Shown: piece after piece, positions 5,788 through 11,727 of the stretch | Numbering within the stretch: the stretch's first letter is position 1 | Layout: every line of letters starts with the position of its first letter | Origin: Methanomicrobiales archaeon | Lineage (GTDB): Archaea > Halobacteriota > Syntropharchaeia > Alkanophagales > Methanospirareceae | Length of the DNA stretch: 13,722 bases | NCBI GenBank assembly: GCA_003160755.1 | Contig: QEXZ01000030.1 | Coordinates: forward strand, 1-13,722 | Reading direction: 5' to 3' | Program-made: the position numbers and the translations under genes | Notes under the pieces: model-generated | The model's database searches: none | What the model was told of the DNA's origin: nothing | Seen by the model: only the letters and a program-made list of their open reading frames with translations

Positions 5788-7089
5788 ATGACAAAACTAC
5801 AAATCCCCTACGGCTCCAAGCTGATAGATGTGGACCTGGGCATGGGCATAGCAGGTAAACTGTTAGAGCACGAGGGCAGTATTGACAGAAGTAAAATCAA
5901 ACCCAAAGACCGTGATGTGGAACGAATAAGGCACGCCCTGCAAAACCCTATTGGCACAAAAAAGCTGCGAGAAATAGTGGACAGGAAAAGAGACGCAAAA
6001 ATAGTGATTGTCGTTGATGACCACACACGAGAAGCGCCTACTGTGAGAATGCTCGATGCGTTAATAGAAGAGATAGGGGAGGAGCATAAAGATAAATTAC
6101 TAAGGCAGGTCACCCTGCTCGTTGCTTGTGGTACGCACACAGCACCAACCGAAGAAGATTTACAAAGAATACTTGGTAAACATTATCAACAATTTAACCT
6201 TAAAATTCACGATTGCGATGCAAAAGATCTGGTATTTGTTGGCACGACAAGCAGAGGGACACCCGTGATGCTGAATAGAAGTTACGTAGAAGCAGATGTA
6301 AAAATCTTAACAGGCGACATAACACTGCATTATTATGCGGGGTTCGGCGGTGGAAGGAAGAGCATCCTCCCGGGGATTTCATCACGAGAGACGATACAGA
6401 GAAATCATGCACTTCTACTGGATGACCGTGCAAAAACGGCGAATATCGAAGACAACCCCGTGCATCTGGATATGACAGAAGCGGCGTCTTTCGCACCCCC
6501 GGATTTCGTAATAAATACGGTTGCCGACAGTTCGGGCAATCTGGTAGATGCATACGCAGGAGAGATGAATTCTGTATTGCTTATGGGTGCGGAAGTTATG
6601 AAGAAACTGTCTTCTTTTGAAACTGATTTGTTTGACATTTTGGTGGTAAGTGCAGGTGGTTTCCCGAAGGATAGAAACCTGTATCAGGCAACAAAAGCTA
6701 TCGAAAACTGTTATCGTGCAGTGGTTCCGGGTGGCACGCTAATTCTTGTCGCGGAATGTCGCGAAGGAATTGGCGACCCATACTTTGAGGAATGGATGAA
6801 TAAATATGCAGCATACAAAGATGCCGCAGACGCAATAAGAACGAATTTTGTGCTTGGCGGGCATAAAGCGTTTTATATAAAGAAAACAATGAAAAAAGTC
6901 CATCTCGCTATTGTTTCTGAACTGGACACGCAAATGTTGGGTAGCTGGAGTATAACGGGGTATACGACCCTTCGTGAAGCACTAAAAAAGGAAATAAACA
7001 ATGAGCAGTTTAAGATAGGTATAGTTAAAAAAGGTTTAGATACATTATTGGTTAATGCCCGTAACCAAGAAAACAGTAGTAAATTGTAA
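5788..7089 (+). CDS. larA: LarA-family (DUF2088) nickel-dependent racemase homolog
   Basis: A 433-residue member of the LarA family, whose founder is lactate racemase. LarA enzymes use a nickel-pincer nucleotide to racemise or epimerise 2-hydroxy acids by hydride transfer. Expected active-site residues are in place with near-constant spacing from the Lactobacillus enzyme: DDHTREAP (D78, R81), ACGTHTAP (H117), LHYYAGFGGGRKSILPG (H181, the metal-binding His, and K191, which tethers the cofactor) and RNHALL (H207). Length is normal. The protein is cytosolic, with no signal sequence. The cofactor genes larB, larC and larE are not in this window. Substrate is open: the LarA family is broad and D/L-lactate is only one possibility. 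It is transcribed from its own TATA box with a very short leader, and is followed by a MITE-like element before the ribosomal genes, so it is not clearly in their operon. Confidence 0.85.
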   Translation: MTKLQIPYGSKLIDVDLGMGIAGKLLEHEGSIDRSKIKPKDRDVERIRHALQNPIGTKKLREIVDRKRDAKIVIVVDDHTREAPTVRMLDALIEEIGEEHKDKLLRQVTLLVACGTHTAPTEEDLQRILGKHYQQFNLKIHDCDAKDLVFVGTTSRGTPVMLNRSYVEADVKILTGDITLHYYAGFGGGRKSILPGISSRETIQRNHALLLDDRAKTANIEDNPVHLDMTEAASFAPPDFVINTVADSSGNLVDAYAGEMNSVLLMGAEVMKKLSSFETDLFDILVVSAGGFPKDRNLYQATKAIENCYRAVVPGGTLILVAECREGIGDPYFEEWMNKYAAYKDAADAIRTNFVLGGHKAFYIKKTMKKVHLAIVSELDTQMLGSWSITGYTTLREALKKEINNEQFKIGIVKKGLDTLLVNARNQENSSKL

Positions 7090-7095
7090 ATAATG

Positions 7096-7261
7096 AACCA
7101 CGAGATTACACACGATTAACACGAGAAGTACGGGTTAACTGGGGGTAAAATCGTTAATGAAATACAGAAAACTAAAATCTATCATTCTTCTCTCGTGAAA
7201 TATGGGGCTCTGCCCCATGACCCCGCAAGCTCTGTAAGGGCTTATGTGTAATCTGGTGGTT
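7096..7261. mobile_element. MITE-like element with nested inverted repeats
   Basis: A 166-bp non-coding element is bounded by AACCACGAGATTACACA (7096-7112) and its inverse at 7245-7261, matching 16 of 17 bases. A second inverted pair, CACGAGA (7120-7126) / TCTCGTG (7191-7197), lies inside. The right half has two tight hairpins: ATGGGGC/GCCCCAT around TCT (7202-7218), perfect over 7 bp, and AAGCTCT/AGGGCTT around GTA (7227-7243). No protein is encoded. I see no clear target-site duplication. Confidence 0.5.
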
Positions 7262-7278
7262 AATAATTTTCGGAATGA

Positions 7279-7310
7279 CTATAAATAGAAAGAAGTAACT
7301 TATACTTCTT
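7279..7310 (+). promoter_or_regulatory. Promoter of the ribosomal block with an 8-bp inverted repeat
   Basis: CTATAAATA at 7279-7287 is a TATA box. Directly after it comes a perfect inverted repeat AAGAAGTA (7290-7297), ACTTA, TACTTCTT (7303-7310), reaching the expected transcription start. It could be an operator that blocks initiation, or a hairpin at the very 5' end of the mRNA. A leader of roughly 95 nt then separates it from the GTG at 7404. Confidence 0.45.
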
Positions 7311-7403
7311 ACATACTTATTATACAAAAATAAAGTCTGTATAAGTAGGTAGATAGAATAGAGTAGGAATCTAAATCTAAAGGAGGAAGAGAGGATAAAA
7401 TAA

Positions 7404-7874
7404 GTGGCAATGGCAAATCTTGCAAAGCAGAAGAGGATAGCGGCAGATGTGATGAAGGTTGGCGAAGGGAAAGTATGGATAGACCCTGACCCAGAAGCTA
7501 CGGCGGATATAGCAGAAGCGATAACGAGAGAGGATATTCGCGGGCTGATAGAAGAGGGGATTATAAAAAAGAAGCAGAAGGAAGGCGTAAGTAGAGGAAG
7601 AGCAAGACAAAGAGCGGCGAAAAAAGCCGTCGGACGTAGAAGGGGGCACGGATCCCGAAAGGGTGCAAAAGGCGCAAGAATGGGGAAGAAAAGGCAGTGG
7701 ATAACAAAAATCAGGAGCTTACGCAGAAGATTAAAAGAGATGCGGGATGAAGAAGGCATTGATAAAACCGCATATCGTAAATTATATACTAAAGCGAAAG
7801 CAGGAGAATTAAGGAATATTGCTCATTTGAATGAGGTTGCAAAATCAGATAACTTAATAAAATCAGCCAGGTAA
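7404..7874 (+). CDS. rpl19e: 50S ribosomal protein L19e
   Basis: A 156-residue L19e, present in archaea and eukaryotes and absent from bacteria. It shows the family start ANLAKQKRIAADVMKVGEGK, the IREDIRGLI-type helix (here ITREDIRGLIEEGII), and the very basic central stretch GRARQRAAKK followed by GHGSRKGAKGARMGKK, which threads into 23S rRNA. The GTG at 7404 follows AGAGAGG by 9 nt; an ATG two codons later (7410) is an alternative, and AGGAGG at 7381-7386 lies rather far upstream. It heads a four-gene ribosomal block. In most archaea L32e comes directly before it; here a promoter and a MITE-like element do. The long leader and inverted repeat at the promoter hint at regulation of the block. 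Confidence 0.97.
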   Translation: MAMANLAKQKRIAADVMKVGEGKVWIDPDPEATADIAEAITREDIRGLIEEGIIKKKQKEGVSRGRARQRAAKKAVGRRRGHGSRKGAKGARMGKKRQWITKIRSLRRRLKEMRDEEGIDKTAYRKLYTKAKAGELRNIAHLNEVAKSDNLIKSAR

Positions 7875-7899
7875 AGTAAAAATAAAGAGGAAACAAGAA

Positions 7900-8448
7900 A
7901 TGGCAAGAAGTCCAACATATCATGTCCCGTTCAGAAGGAGAAGAGAAGGGAAGACCGACTATCGAAAACGGCTAAAGCTGCTGCTCGGCGAAAAGCCGCG
8001 GGTGGTAGTACGCGCAAGTAATAAATACATTAGAATACAACTTGTTCTGGGCGATACTTTTAGTGATAGGACGGTTATCACTACTATATCTTCTGAACTT
8101 GAAGGATACGGATATGAAGGGGGAAAATGCAACACATCTGCTGCGTATCTCACGGGATTATTATTCGGTAGAAAATCGAAGGAAGCAGGGTTTGATGAGA
8201 GCGTCCTCGATATTGGGCTGTGCACACCCACTCATGGTTCTAAAGTGTACGCTACATTAAAAGGGGTTGTTGATTCAGGGATGGATATTCCTTATGACTC
8301 CTCTGTTTTACCCTCTGATGAGCGCCTTAGCGGACAGCACATCGCTGAATTCCTACAAAATCCCGCTATTATTGATAATTTTAATGTGGTAAAAGAAAAG
8401 ATAATATCTATAACTTCAATACAAGAGGAGAAAACGAAAGCATCATAA
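7900..8448 (+). CDS. rpl18: 50S ribosomal protein L18 (archaeal type)
   Basis: A 182-residue L18 with the archaeal start SPTYHVPFRRRREGKTDYRK, then RLKLLLGEKPRVVVRASNKY, the core that binds 5S rRNA in the central protuberance. The segment GHKAG-like seen in many L18 is replaced here by EGYGYEGGKCNTSAAYLTG, followed by the expected FDESVLDIGL and LKGVVDSGMDIPY. ATG at 7900 follows GAGG by 9 nt, 25 nt after L19e. Its stop codon abuts the S5 start codon with no gap, indicating co-translation with S5. Confidence 0.96.
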   Translation: MARSPTYHVPFRRRREGKTDYRKRLKLLLGEKPRVVVRASNKYIRIQLVLGDTFSDRTVITTISSELEGYGYEGGKCNTSAAYLTGLLFGRKSKEAGFDESVLDIGLCTPTHGSKVYATLKGVVDSGMDIPYDSSVLPSDERLSGQHIAEFLQNPAIIDNFNVVKEKIISITSIQEEKTKAS

Positions 8449-9078
8449 ATGAGCGGAAGAAGGAAAAGGAGGGAAGCGGAAGAAGAATGGGTACCATTAA
8501 CAAGGTTAGGTACACTGGTGCAAAGTGGTGAAATAAAAACCATAGAAGAAGCTCTTCGGTCGAGATACCCATTAAGAGAGCATCAAATTGTAGAAATGCT
8601 TCTCCCTGATATTTCTGATGAAGTCCTGGACATAAACATGGTGCAAAGAATGACCGATTCAGGAAGAAGAATAAAATTCAGAGTTTGCGTAATCGTGGGG
8701 AATAGGGATGGTTATCTCGGTATAGGACTGGGTAAAGACGCTCTTGTTCGTAATAGCATTACAAAAGCGATACGAGATGCGGAATTAAACTTAACATGTA
8801 TTGAGCGGGGTTGTGGGTCGTGGGAATGCGATTGTAACGAGATGCATTCGCTACCTTTTAAGGTGCGTGGGAAATCCGGAGCGGTTGAAATAACCTTGAA
8901 ACCCGCACCAAAGGGGCTGGGTCTCGCCGCGGGAGACATCCCCAAAAAGGTTCTGGAGTTCGCAGGCGTGGAGGATATATGGGCAAAAACAAAAGGTTCT
9001 ACACGAACCACCTTTAACCTTGCAATGGCAACCTACGATGCGTTAAGAAAAACAGCTACAATAAAGACCATTTTCTAA
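8449..9078 (+). CDS. rps5: 30S ribosomal protein S5
   Basis: A 209-residue archaeal S5. It has the N-terminal archaeal extension (EEWVPLTRLGTLVQSGEIKT), the double-stranded RNA-binding S5 domain RRIKFRVCVIVGNRDGYLGI, the region SLPFKVRGKSGAVEITLKPA, and the C-terminal domain KGLGLAAGDIPKKVLEFAGV ending in TTFNLAMATYDALRK. S5 sits near the mRNA entry path and contributes to decoding fidelity. A cysteine-rich insert ERGCGSWECDCNE is typical of archaeal S5 and may bind a metal (inference). The ATG directly follows the L18 stop, so initiation probably relies on ribosomes coming off L18. Confidence 0.97.
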   Translation: MSGRRKRREAEEEWVPLTRLGTLVQSGEIKTIEEALRSRYPLREHQIVEMLLPDISDEVLDINMVQRMTDSGRRIKFRVCVIVGNRDGYLGIGLGKDALVRNSITKAIRDAELNLTCIERGCGSWECDCNEMHSLPFKVRGKSGAVEITLKPAPKGLGLAAGDIPKKVLEFAGVEDIWAKTKGSTRTTFNLAMATYDALRKTATIKTIF

Positions 9079-9092
9079 AAAGAAAAAGTGTT

Positions 9093-9560
9093 ATGAAGGC
9101 GATAATAAAAGTGAGAGGAAGCGTAGGAATAAGGCCTGACATAAAGTATACGTTAGGGCTTCTTCGGTTGCACAGGGTGAACCACTGCGTCATAGTGGGA
9201 AATGACGACTATTACAAAGGAATGATAAATAAAGTGAAGGATTACGTTGCATGGGGCGAAATATCCGAGGATATGCTTGAGGAACTACTAAAAAACAGGG
9301 GTAGATTAACAGGCGGGAAAAGATTAACTGAGTCGTATTTACAGAACAATACGCCTTTTAAGTCGTTTAAAGAACTTGCTCATGGTTTGCATTCGGGAGA
9401 AGTAAAGATGAATGATTTAACAGAATACCAAATCAAACCTGTTTTCCGGCTGCATCCACCAAGAAAAGGGCATAGAGGAATAAAAAAGACGGTTCCACAG
9501 GGTGGTGAACTTGGCTATCACAGTGATGCAATAAATAAGTTGTTGCATAAGATGCGATGA
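9093..9560 (+). CDS. rpl30: 50S ribosomal protein L30 (archaeal long form)
   Basis: A 155-residue archaeal L30, longer than the roughly 60-residue bacterial protein. It begins KAIIKVRGSVGIRPDIKYTL followed by LRLHRVNHCVIV, the ferredoxin-like L30 fold, then the archaeal/eukaryal L7-like extension YVAWGEISEDMLEELLKNRG and the C-terminal LHPPRKGHRGIKK. It lies 14 nt after S5 with only a weak ribosome-binding site. In nearly all archaea L15 and secY follow; here the block ends, with a T-rich stretch (9592-9596) after the stop codon and a new TATA promoter at 9647. Confidence 0.96.
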   Translation: MKAIIKVRGSVGIRPDIKYTLGLLRLHRVNHCVIVGNDDYYKGMINKVKDYVAWGEISEDMLEELLKNRGRLTGGKRLTESYLQNNTPFKSFKELAHGLHSGEVKMNDLTEYQIKPVFRLHPPRKGHRGIKKTVPQGGELGYHSDAINKLLHKMR

Positions 9561-9646
9561 GATAATTTTAAAAACAACTTTGAGAGATTACTTTTTCTCT
9601 GTAATTTCAACTTTATACTCGACAAGAGTGGGCATGAGGGGGAAGT

Positions 9647-9684
9647 TTATATATTTATAGGTCATAAAAAGGGCTACTAGGTGG
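9647..9684 (+). promoter_or_regulatory. TATA-type promoter and ribosome-binding site of the double-HEPN gene
   Basis: TTTATATA at 9647-9654 is a clear TATA box, placing transcription start near 9678. AGGTGG at about 9679-9684 lies 10 nt before the ATG at 9695. The gene is therefore independent of the ribosomal block. Confidence 0.5.
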
Positions 9685-9694
9685 GCTAAGAACG

Positions 9695-10423
9695 ATGACG
9701 GCTAAGCCTTGGATAGAGGGACCACTAGAACTTTTGAGACACGGCCTAGAACATCTTCACCTTGGAAGTGCCTTTGATGTGAGAATCGCAATGATAAGCA
9801 TAGACAATGCCATCGAGCTTATGATCAAAACCTATCTTGGGCTTCCTAAACGAGTGACAGGTATTAAGGGATTGACAAGACGGAGATACGAAGAGATTAG
9901 TCAAGGCTTTTCGTCCTTGATAGACGGCTTCGAGGAATTCGCACCTGATAAAATAGTTGGAATTGAGCTAGGAGATATTGAATGGTTCCATCGCCTGCGC
10001 AATCAGCTTTATCATGAGGGCAATGGTATAACTGTCGAAAGAGAAAAGGTTGAAGGATGTGCAGCAATCGCGAAAATCCTTTTCTCAAACTTATTCGAAA
10101 TTGAGGTTGAAGACATACCCGAAACCGAACCGCATAGTCTGGTTGGAGAGTTTTTTTATAATTGGGCAAGCGTAGAGCAAGAACTTAGTCGCCTGAGGAT
10201 TAAATACGCAAAAGTTAAAAAAGATAGAGTCATGCCACTTAGAATGTTAGTTAGTCAATTGGAGGCAGCAGGCTCTCTCCCTGCCTCTTCTTCTCAATCA
10301 CTGAACACAATACGGCTATTTCGGAATGAACTTGCTCACGGATTTTCAACTCCTTCTATTGCTGTTTTAAAAACTAATAATGATACTGTGAAAGAATTTG
10401 TTAAAATACTCAAAGAACTGTAA
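9695..10423 (+). CDS. Protein with two HEPN-type RNase motifs
   Basis: A 242-residue helical protein. Each half ends in an RNxxxH motif of the HEPN superfamily: R102-NQLY-H107 in EWFHRLRNQLYHEGN, and R210-NELA-H215 in IRLFRNELAHGFS. The N-terminal half starts with an amphipathic helix (GPLELLRHGLEHL) and an AIDNAIELMIK-like core helix (SIDNAIELMIKTYLGL), as in HEPN domains that dimerise. In this superfamily the Arg and His form the metal-independent RNA-cleaving site, used by toxins, Abi proteins and CRISPR RNases. No adjacent nucleotidyltransferase (MNT) antitoxin gene is visible. A single chain with two motifs could form the active site internally instead of by dimerisation (inference). A role in RNA cleavage during stress or phage defence is likely, but a DUF4145-like non-toxic role is possible. 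No transmembrane segments. Confidence 0.65.
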   Translation: MTAKPWIEGPLELLRHGLEHLHLGSAFDVRIAMISIDNAIELMIKTYLGLPKRVTGIKGLTRRRYEEISQGFSSLIDGFEEFAPDKIVGIELGDIEWFHRLRNQLYHEGNGITVEREKVEGCAAIAKILFSNLFEIEVEDIPETEPHSLVGEFFYNWASVEQELSRLRIKYAKVKKDRVMPLRMLVSQLEAAGSLPASSSQSLNTIRLFRNELAHGFSTPSIAVLKTNNDTVKEFVKILKEL

Positions 10424-10573
10424 AACGACACGATGTATTTTTGTTCCAAGTTTGACCAAAAACAATCACGATGGTACTTATTAGAGAATCACGTTCACAT
10501 TTCACCTCCCCCCACAACACCCTTACAAAAGACAGAGTGAACTATACGAGCGTGTAAAAAATCAAGGGGTGTG

Positions 10574-10681
10574 ATGAATCCTGAAGCAGGGTACAGAAAA
10601 GCACTCAAGATTAAGTTAGCTTACTTAAATGCCATACTTGACAAAGAGTGTACAGGAGGGAAAAGTTCTTTAAGTTCTTAA
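10574..10681 (+). CDS. Small ORF (35 residues) upstream of the RNase III-like gene
   Basis: ATG at 10574 has GGGGTG just upstream and encodes 35 residues: MNPEAGYRKALKIKLAYLNA, then ILDKECTGG and a serine-rich end. It stops 15 nt before the RNase III-like gene on the same strand, so the two could be co-transcribed. The ALKI...DKEC pattern resembles the decayed frame at 1452-1529. I do not recognise a family. The remainder of 10424-10573 shows no gene or clear TATA box. It may be a real small protein or a remnant. Confidence 0.35.
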   Translation: MNPEAGYRKALKIKLAYLNAILDKECTGGKSSLSS

Positions 10682-10696
10682 TTATTTGGAGAGAGC

Positions 10697-11140
10697 ATGG
10701 ATATTACGAAAATTGAAGAAAAAATCGGGTATACGTTCTCCGATAAGAACAAAAATCTCCTACTACGTGCCTTAACGCGTAAAGCATTCGCAAAAGAACA
10801 GCAGGACAAAAATCAAGATTGCGAACATCAAGAAGTACTCAGTACTTTAGGTGATGCAGTATGGGAGCTGGTATTGTCTGATCTACTGATACCTGGTTGT
10901 AAAACAAGCGATGACTTGACAACTAAAAGAAAAGAACTTGTGGGGCATCCGGCACAGGCAGAAATTGCTCAAAATCTCGGAATAGAACAATTTATCAAAA
11001 TGACAAATGGAGAGAAAAAAGATGAGAATAAGGAAAGCATTCTTGAAGCCACTTTTGAAGCCTTGATAGGGGCAATTTTTATTGATGCGGGATACGATGA
11101 AACGAAGAAAGTTGTTAATAAATGGTTCCACTTCGCATGA
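10697..11140 (+). CDS. Stand-alone RNase III-like domain protein with altered catalytic site
   Basis: A 147-residue protein covering just the RNase III catalytic domain, without the dsRNA-binding domain of bacterial RNase III. The N-terminus EKIGYTFSDKNKNLLLRALT aligns with the first helices, HQEVLSTLGDAVWEL (44-58) with the signature region, and ESILEATFEALIGAIFIDAG (113-132) with the second catalytic helix. Compared with E. coli RNase III (E38, E41, D45, D114, E117), this protein has E46, S49, D53, A118 and E121. So two metal-binding acidic residues are replaced, although E117 next to A118 might partly compensate. It may bind double-stranded RNA without cutting, act as a Mini-III-like half of a heteromer, or cut weakly. 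GGAGAG sits 5-6 nt before the ATG. It follows the small ORF and the double-HEPN gene on the same strand. Confidence 0.75.
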   Translation: MDITKIEEKIGYTFSDKNKNLLLRALTRKAFAKEQQDKNQDCEHQEVLSTLGDAVWELVLSDLLIPGCKTSDDLTTKRKELVGHPAQAEIAQNLGIEQFIKMTNGEKKDENKESILEATFEALIGAIFIDAGYDETKKVVNKWFHFA

Positions 11141-11273
11141 TCATCACCACCCCAATAACATATCTTCACACGGCTATCGAGAAAGATGTTACACAAAAGG
11201 GGAAAGAAGCAAGGAAAAAACTTTTTTAAAAAAAGATACCACCTACGGTCCAATACTATAAAACAAAAATCAA

Positions 11274-11337
11274 CAGTTAACTGCTTAATGATTATATTTT
11301 TCCGCCACATCCAACCACAGGAAAACTTTAAAAGGTA
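11274..11337. repeat. Direct repeat flanking the membrane-protein cassette, copy 1
   Basis: CAGTTAACTGCTTAATGAT at 11274-11292 and CTTTAAAAGGTA at 11326-11337. The same two blocks in the same orientation occur at 12315-12333 and 12343-12354, with 24 fewer bases between them. The first ten bases form a perfect palindrome. The rest of 11141-11450 is non-coding; it contains a hairpin AAATCC/GGATTT around GCGA at 11338-11353 and an inverted pair TAGGG/CCCTA at 11353-11374. Confidence 0.45.
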
Positions 11338-11450
11338 AAATCCGCGAGGATTTAGGGATAAATTGTAACCCCTATTTATTCTCAAAATCGGAGGGAGCCC
11401 CTCATAAAGGGTTTTTGAAAGTGGTTAATTCAACTACGATAGATCATCAT

Positions 11451-11585
11451 TTACTCTTTCTTCACACTTTCATCATTATTCTCCTTCCCCCTTCCCAGCA
11501 GCACTCGTGTCACAGTTCCTTTCTTCTTACCCGTATGTTTGACTTCCAAAGGTTCGACTTCCTCTTCTTTATCTTCTTCAGACAT
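11451..11585 (-). CDS. Small charged protein B (44 residues), tandem paralog
   Basis: ATG at 11585 encodes 44 residues: MSEEDKEEEV, EPLEVKHTGK, KKGTVTRVLL, then a basic/acidic tail ending SVKKE. AGGGAG lies about 12 nt upstream. The first 24 residues are almost identical to those of the preceding small gene (11604-11714), differing at two positions, while the tail is unrelated. It is the third gene of a minus-strand row beginning with the membrane protein at 12219. The first ten residues are strongly acidic and the middle is basic. I know no such family. Conservation of the duplicated part in frame, and the good ribosome-binding sites, argue for a real peptide, but both copies could be decayed heads of a longer gene. 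Confidence 0.45.
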   Translation of the reverse strand: MSEEDKEEEVEPLEVKHTGKKKGTVTRVLLGRGKENNDESVKKE

Positions 11586-11716
11586 ATCCTATTTTTCTCC
11601 CTGTTATTTTTCCTCAAACACCATCAAGTTCGCGATTTCCTTGGTTCCTTTTTCCTTACCCGTATGTTTGACTTCCAAAGGTCCAACTTCCTCTTCTTTA
11701 TCTTCTTCAGACATAT
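11515..11716 (-). repeat. In-frame tandem duplication of the small-protein N-terminus
   Basis: Bases 11644-11716 and 11515-11587 differ at only 4 of 73 positions, with a period of 129 bases, exactly 43 codons. Each copy spans the ATG and about 23 further codons. The sequence outside is unrelated. Confidence 0.85.
11604..11714 (-). CDS. Small charged protein A (36 residues), tandem paralog
   Basis: ATG at 11714 encodes 36 residues: MSEEDKEEEV, GPLEVKHTGK, EKGTKEIANL, MVFEEK. GGAGAGG lies about 6 nt upstream and overlaps the TAG stop of the membrane-protein gene (TAGGAGAGG), so translation is very likely coupled to that gene. The N-terminal 24 residues are shared with the next gene. No membrane segment or known motif is seen. 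The tail differs from its paralog and ends acidic. Unknown function; it may be a partner or regulator of the membrane protein (inference from coupling). Confidence 0.5.
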   Translation of the reverse strand: MSEEDKEEEVGPLEVKHTGKEKGTKEIANLMVFEEK

Positions 11717-11727
11717 TCCCCCCTCTC

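Noticed and set aside
7172..7759. A 195-codon minus-strand frame over the L19e gene.
   Set aside because: It is the antisense of the very basic L19e gene and of the MITE-like hairpins; the hydrophobic composition is a by-product.
10969..11385. A 138-codon minus-strand frame opposite the RNase III-like gene.
   Set aside because: It overlaps the RNase III-like gene on the opposite strand and has no recognisable domain or ribosome-binding site.
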